This document shows positions 33,301 through 43,695 of a stretch of 64,000 nt of DNA, one piece after another (position 1 is the stretch's first letter; each line of letters opens with the position of its first letter). The position numbers and the translations under genes were made by a program. Origin of the DNA: Entoloma clypeatum (Eukaryota > Basidiomycota > Agaricomycetes > Agaricales > Entolomataceae); assembly GCA_963565915.1 (NCBI GenBank), contig OY751492.1, positions 4,650,001 to 4,714,000 of the forward strand, in the 5' to 3' direction. The notes under the pieces are model-generated. The model was not told the DNA's origin, searched no databases, and saw only the letters and a list, made by a program, of their open reading frames with translations.

Positions 33301-34864
33301 TTAATTTCTCCACAAGTCCCGTCTACTTTGTAACCATGGTTAAGGAAGACGCCTAGGGACAATAGGCGTGTGTCCATGTCCGGGATGTAGAACACCGGTC
33401 TGAGAAGATGGGTTTTTATTTCCCCATTTAGGGTGTGCCGTACTGGAACGGCCCCAACTCCGAGTATTTCCAGTTTCTTCCCTTTAGCTGCAGTTTGGAT
33501 GAATCGCTTGACCGTGAGAGGTCTATAATATGCGAAGTCCTTAAACTCATAGGTGAAGTGTAAAGAGGCGCCGGAATCTAGTATCCATTGCGCACGTTCT
33601 TTTTCCTTACAATGTGTACAAGAGGCGAAATGTTTAATATATTTTTTATGTAGATCACTGCTAATGTGATCTACGCACTCTGTACTGGTACTGGCTAATA
33701 TATTATACGTCTGTTGAGAGGTATTATTAGCATTCCGCAATTGATAAGGTTCAAGAAAGGGTTTCGACGAACCGTCAAGTTCTATCTCATCCTCAAACAC
33801 ATCCGGCCCCATCCGTTCCTGGTGAAGGCAGGTGCATGATGAGGAGGGAGATGGCAAGGGGCACGTTGACGAGGAGGAAGAGGACAAGGAGCAGGACGAC
33901 GAAGGGGTTGCTCAATGGCTGGTGCAATAAACTCGACCATTTCCTCAGCTTGGTCGGAGTCGTTTTCTGCGTTGTTGGCGCGCTTCTTCTGGTTGCGCCA
34001 GCGTCCCTTTCCCTTCTTCTTTTCAGAAGCGGTACTCAGGTCGGTCGAGTTAGGCTGCTCGTCAGCATTGTTACGCGAGGTACTCGGCGCTGTTTGCTTT
34101 TCCCATTTGGGGTCTTGCCCCTTTCGCTTGGTCCCGGAGATTTTCCGGGCCTGCTCGTTGGACGCCCGAGTAGACCCAATCGCATACTTGCGCCTGTACT
34201 CCGATACGATGCTGTCGGCAACGGCCTGCCATGTGAAGTCATCGGCGTCGTAAACCTGGAAGAGGGCGGTGGAGAGAGACGACCAAGCATCAGGGATGGC
34301 ACTTGCCAGGATCATAGCCTGCATCAGGTCAGGCACGATGAACTTCGCGTCGCTGAGGCGAGCGAAGAGTGATCCGAGGCGCTCGATTTCCGGTACGGGG
34401 TCGCGACCCGAGAGCTTGAAGGAGGCAGCAGCCTTGAAGTCGCCAAAAATGGTGGCGGGGGAGACCTTCGAATACGCGTCTTTCAACGTCGTCCAAGCTT
34501 CCTTTGAGGTTGAGGCGTCCTTGATGTGCCTCCTGATTGCTTCGGAGACTTTGAGACGGATGGAACCCTGAGCCATGTCGTCGTCTCTGATCCAGGCCTT
34601 CCTTTCCTTGGCGAAGGCGGGATGGTCGACAGTGATAGTGACCGCCGGAGGTTGAGTCGCAGATGTCGCAGATGTCGAAGTGGCTGATGCAGGGGTGGAG
34701 ACCGTGACCGTAAAGTCCTTGATGTCGGGGCGCTCAATGTCGCCGGATACGAGGCGCCAGACTCCTTGATGGAGAAGGTATGACTTCATTTTTTCGGCCC
34801 AACTCTGGTAGTCGATGCCGTCGAAGATGGCGATGGAGTCGAGGGCGGAGCGAGAGGTAGACAT
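30366..34864 (-). pseudogene. Gag-Pol of A3: intact integrase-RT-RNase H, gag joined out of frame
   Basis: Gag frame: ATG at 34864 (MSTSRSALDSIA) to 33782. Pol frame: up to 33887, down to TAG at 30366-30368; the two overlap by about 100 nt in different frames. Against A1 and A2, roughly 110 codons between the basic Gag tail and the ERMGP sequence before protease are missing, replaced by a short purine-rich filler (about 33826-33905). From there on all domains are open: protease DSGAS, integrase D-D-E, RT with YVDD, RNase H TDSDWAS and STEAEYM. Pol could be functional only if made from a frameshift or supplied separately. This is the best-preserved pol of the three family-A copies and served as reference for the A1 and A2 lesions. 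Confidence 0.9.
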
Positions 34865-35211
34865 TTTAGATGAATCTAAGAAAGGGTTCCCAATCAGTGA
34901 TGTGTTATGAATATGATTTAAGAAAACAATTAAATGATTCCTTATGACATATTCCCTTTAGGAATAGTGGTCACGGGAAAACCCTTTATATGTCAGAAAC
35001 GTATAAGGTGCGATCAATGTTTCCACATGGAGTGTACTAGGTCAATCCCCTTAGGGACGTCTCATGACAGGTACTTGTCGTAATGACGTTCCCAGGTTCA
35101 TATGTGAAGAAGTATGACTCAGAACCTAGATCTTTCGATCGGTTCTTTGCCAACCAGGGTAGAGTGGGCAGGTACTCGCTGTTGCCAGCGTTTCCCAGGT
35201 CCCTCTGCTAT

Positions 35212-35226
35212 CCGGGGCCCATAACC
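35212..35226 (-). other. Primer-binding site of A3
   Basis: Same 15-nt anticodon-arm complement as in A1 and element B, directly next to the 5' LTR. Confidence 0.78.
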
Positions 35227-35536
35227 TGTTGAAGTTCCACCTGGGCGTTAGCCACAGATGTACTGAGCAACCTGCTACAGTGGAAGTACTCTACATAACC
35301 GTTCTTAGCCACTTACATGGTTTGGGAGGGGTGAGGCTGGTGAGAGCGGTTGAGGCTGGTAAGAGCGATGGAGCTGGTTAAGAGTCAAGAGACAACTTGT
35401 TGATATTAACAGTTTCCTGGTCTTATATACCGTACTACTGTTTGTACCAACCAAATAAGTATGTAATCGAAGATGTGTAAAGGTCACGTGATATAATCTA
35501 ATCTAATCTAATCTACGTGATGGAAAAGTTTCAACA
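35227..35536 (-). repeat. 5' LTR of A3 (310 bp)
   Basis: Right-hand LTR, followed by ACATC (35537-35541) and then the remaining 40 bp of element B's LTR. Confidence 0.94.
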
Positions 35537-35541
35537 ACATC

Positions 35542-35581
35542 TTGAGCGCCCTTTGGGCTGCCTATGTCGGTTACTTCATTA
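35542..35581 (+). repeat. 3' LTR of element B, second part (40 bp)
   Basis: Continues the LTR from 29990 (TTGAGCGCC...TTCATTA), with one transition relative to the 5' LTR. Followed by TTCGG (35582-35586), the right target-site duplication of element B. Confidence 0.93.
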
Positions 35582-35586
35582 TTCGG

Positions 35587-37414
35587 GAATGGAATGAGTT
35601 TCACGCGCTCTGTCATTTGACGCGTCGCGTGGGTGTGGTGTGTCCAAAACAGGACTTCTCGCCAATGATTTGGCATTCTCGTGGGCGTTCAGGCTGTCTG
35701 GGGGTGACTAGACACAGGTTCTTGTTTAGGCATGTTTCGTAGAAAGGAACACATCGAACGCATCGAACGTGGCGAAATGCATTGATTAACAAGGAGAAGA
35801 TGAGATTGAATGCTGATCCTGGTAATGGCCTTGTAAAATGGGACCAAATCAAAGATCCGGCCCCACAGATATGTCCTAATGTATGATATATACAACTCTG
35901 TGGGACGCGATTGTCTGATTTCGGAGAACAGCTAATGCCATTAGCGTTTTGGTGAAATCTGTCGAAATGTCACGCAAAATCACGTGACGTTAGCGTGTTA
36001 TGCATGCACCCATCTGGCCTTCAGATTCTCACGCCACAAAGACAGGCTTTGCTTCTTCAGCAGGCTTTCGAAATATTGGACTACAGGGTCTGACATTATG
36101 CTAGAGCCTGCCGGAAGCTTTCCAGAAGCGCGTTCAAATGTAGGTAGTACTGATTTATGTTCATTAGGAAGTCTCTTGTTCGTCAACAACTGGCGAAGCG
36201 TTTCGCGAACGCCTTTCGACGACTTCAAGATTGTTCCTAACTTAATAATTGGTAATATCCACCTGCAGCATACCGTCTATCAGACCCTAGGTCTCAAGGT
36301 CGTCGATAGGTGCTTTGGTCTTCAACGGGGGCTCTTCAATTTCAACTTTCGGATCCTCGGTTTTCCCAAGACGCTTATTGGTTCCCGGTAGCACAAGATC
36401 CACATCCGGGACGTCTTTGGAAAGTATAGTCGTTCACTCGATTATCAACGTCTTCAAATCTAACGGATTTACTTTCAGGATTCTCCAACCCCGCCCTTAG
36501 GCTCGACAGATTTATCAGGTCGGTCATTTTTCATGCGGTCCTCTGAGGAGAGGGAGACAAAAGATAGATGAGGCCTGGTCGAGAGACTGACTCGAACGGA
36601 AGAACGTGCCAAGGTCTTGTGTTGATAAGTTCACTTGCGCTATTGAACTAACTATGTATCAATTGTTCGACATTCTAGATGCCGTTCCGATTGCAAGGCT
36701 CTCAAGGTCGTCGAATCACGCTGCCACGAATACTCAGGAGCGGGGAATATGCTCAAGGTCTCAATAGTATGACGCATGTGGGGACGACTACGGAAACAGG
36801 CGAGGTTGACCACTACATGCGCAGCCGTCGTTTCAATCCCTCGAGAAAAAAACAATCAAAGGCGTCGGGCCCTGGCCAGCGTCAGCCCGACTCCGAATTC
36901 AGAAAGAACATCTCCCCTTCTGGCGAACATGCGAGCGCTATTAGCCCCAGTTACGCAGCGATTCAGGCACTTTCGCCTGAAATTCCCAGACAAAAAGTGG
37001 GTTATGTGACACCCTCATATGCCCAGCCCCGAATCTCGGTACTTCAGGCGGGTATCTGGGCACCTGGGTGAACTTACGAGCCTTACGGAGCCGCTACACA
37101 GTTGGACCTTGCGAATCTTTTTGCCTCAGACTATGAGTCGAGGAAAATAAAGGGGAATACCGTCCGCACCAACAATTCCAGCCGAGAATCAATTGAATGG
37201 GGGTATTGGTGCTGTACGAGGACGTACTGTATCTTCTGGTCGCACTGTGCGCGCAAGGACGTCAAAGGGATAATCAATAAATGCGCAGGCGAGAGAATCG
37301 ACAAGGAAAGCGTCCGAGTTTTTGGGGAAGCTGAAGCAACGAGAACGAAAATCTAAGTTCAGGAGGGAGGGAAAGGATCAGCATGTAGCCCTTCCACACC
37401 TACTCTTGCCGGCC
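35587..37414. other. Unassigned stretch right of element B
   Basis: Open frames up to 135 codons (for example 35984-36391 and 36679-37071, plus strand) show no family features. I see no RNA gene or repeat. May include the 3' flank of the HNH gene, which ends at 37415 on the minus strand. Confidence 0.4.
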
Positions 37415-38660
37415 CTAGACCGCGGACTCAAGCCACTTTTGAACACTGTCGCGGGTTTGCTCCTCCTTCATCATACGCGCCCGACGCATATCCTTTCTTG
37501 CGTTACGAGCCCATAGTCCCATGACGATATCGAAAACATCAACGGCTGACTGTCATCAGGCTTCGCTTGCTTTCTCGCTGGCATCTCAGTCCGCGAACGT
37601 CGATTTGCGCTCGTAGGTCGGACCGTTTTCTTCCTACGAACCCTCGCGGCGGCGGAATAAATGTCATCACCTTCAACGCTATCGCCATCGTCATCGCCTT
37701 CATGGTAGTAGAAATCCTTGGTTTGTCCCTCAGCGAATTGCAAAAATTCCATTTGTCCCCATGTCTTGAGCGCAGCAATGCCGTAGGCAATATCGAAGAG
37801 AAAGCTCGGCGGCGAGTTGTCACAATCTGATCGCCTCGCAACCGCGTTGTGAGGAGCCATCGCATTGAAGTATGCATAATCATAATCAAAGTTGTGAAAC
37901 GTCAGGCGGCTGTTCGTGTTCGATGGAGGCGTGTCAAATTGACCAAAATCGAAAACGGGTCGCTCAGCAAGGGGCAAATCGCCAGTGTTCATCGCGAAGT
38001 TCGGCGTCTAGCCAAACCCATTCAAGTCAATCACATTGAAAGGTGACTGTGTCGATCAACTGACCTGTAAGAAGGCAACCGCGGAGGATCCGAACGGGAC
38101 CTGCAGCATTGGGTTCAGTAGGATCCCGTTCCGAGCATCATCAATAGTTAATATAGGTGGATTGACGACTTGCCCCCTGTAGCTGATGAGGTTCTTTATG
38201 TACTTTGTCTGGAATGAGCAACGTGAACGGTACAAAGGGTACTTCTGAACGCACCTGGTCTCCCTTTGCATGCGGAATTATGTGACAGGCCACACAGAGC
38301 GCCGGCTCCGCCCCAGTCATCACGCAGGATCCATCTCGAGCGACCACATCATCTCTGAAGTTGGCCCGGCGGCTAGATAAGTTTGAAGTGGTAGAATATG
38401 GTTTCACCTTCTGGTACGTAGTAATAATCACCAGCCGATATATCCACGCAGTTAGGGCGATAATCTGCAATCTCTGCGCCATCAGGTGTAAAGGAGATGT
38501 GACCTTTCTTCCCGTGTATGGCGTATGCTAGAAAACGTAACCAGGTAAGAGGGTGGGACGAGAACTTGGGACAGGCGGCAACGGGGATGGAAACTGTAAG
38601 TCGATATTGATCATCGAGACGGATCCAGAGCTGGACATTTGCATTAGTGCTTGCAGCCAT
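37415..38660 (-). CDS. HNH-nuclease-domain protein
   Basis: At least four exons. Exon 1 starts at the ATG at 38660 (MAASTNANVQLWIRLD) and ends at 38408. A 55-nt intron (38353-38407) leads into the HNH core: DDVVARDGSCVMTG, then CVACHIIPHAKGDQ, the layout R-D-x-C-x-x-(T)G...H-I-I-P that defines this fungal HNH family. After a further intron comes ARNGILLNPMLQ (the Asn/His region), then TPNFAMNTGDLP. A long low-similarity tail (37992-37480) follows, and a last exon with WARNARKDMRRAR and TAG at 37415-37417. HNH domains cut DNA with a metal ion. In mushrooms this family is large and of unknown role. The exact last intron is uncertain; an alternative is a stop at 37471 without it. Confidence 0.72.
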
Positions 38661-38847
38661 GACGAACTGGGACAAAAGTCATGTGATTTGGGGGCGAGGT
38701 ATCAAACATTCACAAAATCTTCCTCGCCCTTTCCCGGATGCCTACACATGCACGAAGCTCGCCACCAAAGTTACCGTCTACCGCGGTACATGCCCATCAC
38801 TTGGCCTGATGTATGTAAATAGTAACATGAGATGATCTACATACTAA

Positions 38848-40155
38848 TCACCACCGCACGTAGACCATCTCCGACCCACGATTCGGTAGTAGAACTACCC
38901 CGCCGGTGACAAACACCACGCTGTCCACCCACCGCCACCTCTCCCCCGCCTTCCGTGCCTTGGCACTAAGGGGCTCGGGCTTGAGGGGCAGGGATTGCAT
39001 CTTAAGCACAACCACTTCTCCCGAGGACGTACATTTTTCTTGCACATCTTCCGAGATGCCACTTTCCAAGATCCGCCGAATCGGCTCGATGAAGAGCTTT
39101 CCTGCAGGCAAGGCGCACACCAACTCGTCGTTGTTCGTGCATTGGATGCGAGGAGGGGCATGTAGCGTCCCCGGGAACGGCGGTAATGTAACACTGCGGC
39201 GGAGGGTGCCGTTCTGCGCGTCGATGAGGGTGAGCCTCGCGTGGTGCGAGTCTACGTGTACGACAACCACTGTTTCGAGCGCACTGTGGTAGCTCAGCTG
39301 CGTGACGCCGTGCTCGAGTTTGACCTTCCAAGTTGTGGAAAGGGAAGGCAACGAGAGAGCGTAGACGGCGCTCTTGGTGTAGCGGCTGTCTTCTGTTGTG
39401 GCTGTCCCCGTAACAGCGACGACGAGAGAGGACGACGAGGTGAGGACGGCGCCGGAGGGGACGAGCCAATTGAGGACGTCGTCTGGTAAGGTCAGGGCTG
39501 CCTCGTGGGTGCCGGCGGAGATAGCAGTGGGGAGGTAAATATTGAGCGCCAGAGTAAATGAGGGGACGACGGTGGAGGAGGCGAGGACTGTGCCGTCGTC
39601 TCCGACGTGTACGGGGAAATAGTACTCGAGACCGATGGGGGAAGGAGGGGTGAAGCGTCGAATTTCGGTGAGGCCTTGTGAGTTGATCTGGTATAGGGCG
39701 ATTTGGCTCGGGCGAGAGAGGGCGGCAGCGAGGTACGTGGACGAGGGGGACGCTGTGAATACCTGGTCGAGTGCCAGGTTGTGCAACTCGATCTCTTGTT
39801 GAAGGGCGCCGCTGGAGATGTTGTACGCACGGATGACTCCCTTGTGATATTTCTCTGCGAGGGTTGAAGTCAAGGGGACGTCGAAGCCGATGATGAGGAA
39901 GGAATGTTCGGCCGAGGAGATACCTTTGGCTCTCCGAGTGAGAATGTCGCCTGGGAGTGGTGGCTGGAGAGAAGTGACAAGTTTTATTCCATCAGCATCG
40001 ATAGACCAGACATTGCTCGCTGCGTTGAAACTGTCGATGGAGATGATGAAAGGGCCAACGTCGATCGACTTGAGAGCAATCAAGGGTGTGTTTGGGTGTT
40101 TAACAAATTCGGCAGGGAGTTGATGATTGATGATTTGACCGTGTAAGGCTGGCAT
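38848..40155 (-). CDS. Beta-propeller-like protein of unknown function (435 aa)
   Basis: Single uninterrupted frame from the ATG at 40155 to the stop at 38848, unusual among these intron-rich genes. The sequence shows repeated short beta-strand units (for example SNVWSIDADGIKLV, GVIRAYNISSGALQ, SQIALYQINSQGLTEI, ARLTLIDAQNGTLRR), spaced as in WD40/quinoprotein-like propellers but without clean WD pairs. No signal peptide, no membrane segment. Probably a scaffold or regulatory propeller; I do not recognise a named family. It is followed 187 bp downstream by the HNH gene in the same orientation, and its start faces the plus-strand secreted-protein gene across about 516 bp, a likely divergent promoter region. 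Confidence 0.7.
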   Translation of the reverse strand: MPALHGQIINHQLPAEFVKHPNTPLIALKSIDVGPFIISIDSFNAASNVWSIDADGIKLVTSLQPPLPGDILTRRAKGISSAEHSFLIIGFDVPLTSTLAEKYHKGVIRAYNISSGALQQEIELHNLALDQVFTASPSSTYLAAALSRPSQIALYQINSQGLTEIRRFTPPSPIGLEYYFPVHVGDDGTVLASSTVVPSFTLALNIYLPTAISAGTHEAALTLPDDVLNWLVPSGAVLTSSSSLVVAVTGTATTEDSRYTKSAVYALSLPSLSTTWKVKLEHGVTQLSYHSALETVVVVHVDSHHARLTLIDAQNGTLRRSVTLPPFPGTLHAPPRIQCTNNDELVCALPAGKLFIEPIRRILESGISEDVQEKCTSSGEVVVLKMQSLPLKPEPLSAKARKAGERWRWVDSVVFVTGGVVLLPNRGSEMVYVRW

Positions 40156-40671
40156 TTTTGGTGGTGGTCACTAAGTCTTGAGGATGATTCGTCGTCTTAA
40201 GTTGGTGAGTGGCAAGAGTACGAAGGGCACGGAGATGTGATACGGCGACTCGAATCGGACATCGGAACGAACATTGCTGTCAGAACCGTCACATCTTCCA
40301 GCTTCATCGGCAGCCCCTTTGCCCTACAGATACCCATACAAGTTGTGGAGTAAGCATACGTCAATATAAATATAAGGATCAGATGTATCTTGACAGAAGA
40401 ATCGCCAGGTGACGTTCTTCTGCAAATTTTTACACTTGAGACTGGAGTAATTACCATTTGGTTCGTCCGTGAAACAGCTGGTGCCTTCCATGCCAGCGCT
40501 GCCGTCGGACATGCCTACGATTCGCCCGACGGATGATGAAGAATCGAAGACTATCAACCAGATGGTACGTATATATTGCCCCGACGGCAGCGCTGTATGA
40601 CAGGAAGACCTTTCGCTTTAAATTCCGTACGTATTCACCAACTTGAAGGGCATCCCACACACCTCACCAAG
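40156..40671. other. Divergent intergenic region
   Basis: About 516 bp between the starts of the propeller gene (minus) and the secreted-protein gene (plus). It must hold both promoters. No clear TATA or operator that I can defend. Confidence 0.4.
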
Positions 40672-41570
40672 ATGCTCAGCTACAAGCTCTTTGTTACCCT
40701 CCTTGTCGCCTTCGGGCTCGCCTCCCAAGTCGTCGCGACTGCCATTGCGGTCTACGACCGTAAGCATCTTATTTTCGTACATGCTTGTCTGAAATCACTG
40801 ACTCTGTGGCGTCTATCTCTAGGCGATATCACGAACAACCTCGACGCCGACGCTACAAATTGCGCCAAGCAGCAAACCTGCGCCAACTGTGTGGCGGATG
40901 CCAAGTGCGGATTCAACAAATCCACGTTCAAGTGTGAGAATCGAGGTTCGGGCCAGGTCACCACGCCTATCGGCTGCCCGCTTATGAGCCAAATGCAAAA
41001 AGTCAGTCATTTATATCGCATGTCGGAGTCGGACTGATCATGGTCAATTGACATTGTACAGCTGTTTCCCGCAACGAAAGGCAAACCAGCGGGCACCATT
41101 CCTGACGATGTCAACGATGTGTTCAAAAAGTTGGAAGACCACATCTTCAAAGGCGAGAAGAACAATCCTGACGCTGGGCGACACATCAAGTCCGCTTGGC
41201 TCGAGACCCACAAAGGCGCCGTACCTACCTCGCAGAACGACAGGACACATATTTTGGGTTATGGTGTGCGTCCCCCTGTCTTTACTATTCTCCGATTCTT
41301 GCATATGAAACCCTCTTATAGAGTGGCCCAAGTGGTAAGAGTCGCAAGACCGTCTGGGACGACGGTTTCTACGACAGGACGGACATCAAGAACATGTGCG
41401 CCATAAGCATTTTCCTGCGCCTGGCAAACAAAAGCGCCAGGGCCTCCTTCGTCGTGCGGACGCCATTCAGCGACAACGCGTGCATTGAGACATTCAGCGC
41501 CGACAAGGGTAGCTGCTTCCCGCTCGGCGTAAACGCGCCCAAGCCCGCGCCGAATAGTGCTTGCCAATGA
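40672..41570 (+). CDS. Small secreted Cys-containing protein
   Basis: Four exons: 40672-40759, 40823-41001, 41062-41265 and 41322-41570, all with GT-AG introns of 56-63 nt. The N-terminus is a signal peptide (LFVTLLVAFGLASQVVATAIA), so export is likely. Mature part: a Cys cluster in exon 2 (C-x(4)-TCANCVADAKCGFNKSTFKC and a later IGC), then a longer region rich in Lys/Asp, and Cys near the end (NMCAI, NACIETF, GSCFPLG, SACQ). About 220 residues, no membrane segment and no catalytic motif known to me. Could be a cell-wall or effector-type protein; no function assigned. Confidence 0.72.
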
Positions 41571-43695
41571 GACACCTTCTACTAATAGTTACCAGCCACC
41601 GTGTTCACCATCATTAGCATTCATACTTCATACTTCTTGCTATCTCGTCTTAGTTGTTCTTTTTGTCCTCAAATCGACTCCTTTCAACATGTTCTGACCT
41701 ACCAATAAGTTCGATCAAGGACAACATGACAAATAATATGAAAAAAAGGTTCTTTTACTGTTAGTATCGTTCTCATCGACCTCCGCCCTGCCTACCTAGA
41801 ATTACTCACCGCCGTTACTTTCTCGGTCGCCTTGTTGACCAGAGCGTTTGCGTAGATGCATGAGCGACGGCACGTAGACTGGCCAGGGATCGTTTCCGAG
41901 TGCAGGTGGGTCAAAAACGTCCCTAAACGTCCCTAGTATCAAGAATTGAGCCAAAAAGACCTCGTAAGAGATAAGTATTGCCACTTACTCAGCGCCAGTG
42001 GCAGAAGTACCGCGGGCACTGCAGGGGGGTCGTAGTCGATATCTATAGCGTTGGCTTTATGAGTGCAGGAAAATGTGGAAGAGCAAGGGAATGGTACATA
42101 CAATGGTGCGGACGCAAAGATTGTGCGAGGGAGGTAAGCGTTGTTATTGCTCCACCACCCAAAGCGTAGGCTGGGATGTTCGGCCAGTGGCTATGATGAC
42201 GGGAGGAACGTCGACTATGGCGTTCAACACACGAAACAGCACCAAAGACATGACTCATCGCGCTCGCCTCTGCAGGTCGCGCCGGTACAGTTGCTTGGTA
42301 CGGGTACTCTCGTCTTCCCTTCTGTCCGACCTGAGTCCAGTACGAAATCAGGGAGGGAAATTGAGGTGGCAGATATGGAGGCGGCGAGAGGAGGTATATG
42401 CCATTTATTGTATTTGGTGAATTTAACGGGAGAGCGGGACTTGCCTGGAATTTCCTTGCCTTGATCCCTTGCTGCATCTTGACGTTGCTCTGGTGGAAAT
42501 GGGTGAGTTGCTGGTGTAACGGACGGCCCAGGCACAACGAGAAGTGGGGTGGAATGCACTGATACCATAAGTAATAGACTTATATTAGTTGTTCTGTACG
42601 TAACGAGATGCGTACTTGAATTTCATTCAAGTCCCAGAGAACGAGAAGAGTTGTCTTGCATGGCGAAGAGACGACATCGAGGATGAATTATTAACTGCGA
42701 GTAGATCGAGTTCGTCAGTATTAAGTTAGAAGCAAAGGAAGGGAGTGGGAAAACTAACCAGAGGCCGAAAATTGCTAAGAGAATTGAAGTTGGACAACAT
42801 TGCTGAGGTGTGGAAGCGGGATTTACTGGAGTGTTTGATACGGAGTTTGGATATTTCCAGCTGGCCTGCTGGTGGACGGCATGATGGATGCTCTGGGGAT
42901 TGGCTGCGAGCCGGACGTCGATCGGACCAGAGACGGAGGAGAGGGCGCCGAGGCCGGTAGAGCAGAAGGTGAAGCGGGCGGAGTCATCGACACGGGAGAG
43001 AGATTCAAAGTATTCAAAGGAGATTTTGGGAGAGCGGGGGGGCATGTGGGCCGTCTCGTCGTTGTGAAGCATGATCATCTGGGCGGGATGGGCCGGACCG
43101 GACCGGACATGAAGCCGGGAACTCCCGTGAGTTTCTCCAACCATGGGTCTCGTGCCCGCTTCTCTTTTACTTTCACCGTGAACCTTTCCAAAGTAGATAG
43201 CTTGAGCTCCTAATACAATCATCCTTTTAGCACTGTCCCGCCTCCGGGTTCGTGTGCGAACACGCAATTTTTACATCCTAACAACGTTCGAGCTGTTTCG
43301 GTTTTTGTCGTCCGTCACACCATCTGAATCAACGGCATGATCAGGTTAACTCGCCATCTTTGCCAAGGAGGCCAAGAAGGAAGGTTGCTCGCGAGGTTCG
43401 GCCCTCACTCTCGTAGACCGGCTTGCGAGAGAAGATTTCAGTGCTATCATAATATTGACTCAGAGCTTGCCCCACAATGAGAACGCCTGTGAACAAGTGA
43501 TCGCATACAAATGTTACTCGTATTCTTCATTCAATTCGTGCTAACTTCTATTTCTATATCTTGCAGAAGGTTATCAGTAGAAGAGATGCAAGTACAAGGC
43601 ACATGAACGCGATTCAGACATGATTTTCGTCGGTGTGCACAGCAAAACCAGAACGAAAAACACCAAACTCCGTTAAGTCAGACATGACGGCTTGC
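41571..43695. other. Unassigned stretch between secreted-protein gene and acetyl-CoA synthetase
   Basis: About 2.1 kb. The longest frames (43267-42623 and 42537-42043, minus strand) have no family features and low-complexity pieces. A spliced minus-strand gene is possible but I cannot support its exons. Confidence 0.35.

Larger units (their letters stand above)
29991..35536 (-). mobile_element. Ty1/copia element A3 (family A), complete, nested in element B
   Basis: Full-length minus-strand family-A element with two 310-bp LTRs, PBS, leader, gag-pol and polypurine tract (C-run on the plus strand at 30301-30307). The LTRs differ at one base I can find (A versus G in ATCRAAG). RT and RNase H are open, but the gag/protease junction is damaged. 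Its insertion splits the 3' LTR of element B. Confidence 0.95.
23278..35581 (+). mobile_element. Ty1/copia element B, interrupted by nested A3
   Basis: Complete element: 349-bp 5' LTR, PBS, 5'-leader accessory ORF, gag-pol, polypurine tract and 3' LTR. The 3' LTR is split at 29990 by copia A3 and resumes at 35542. The two LTR copies (349 bp each) differ at one base that I can find (C at 23610-type position in the 5' copy, T near 35564), so the insertion is recent. Protein similarity to family A is low outside motifs, so it is a separate lineage. Confidence 0.93.

Noticed and set aside
35542..35742. Plus-strand frame starting at the end of the split LTR
   Set aside because: It is the tail of the LTR-borne accessory-ORF start running into host flank, not a gene.
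42043..43267. Two minus-strand frames of 164 and 214 codons
   Set aside because: Composition irregular, no motif, no consistent splice sites; reported only as unassigned DNA.
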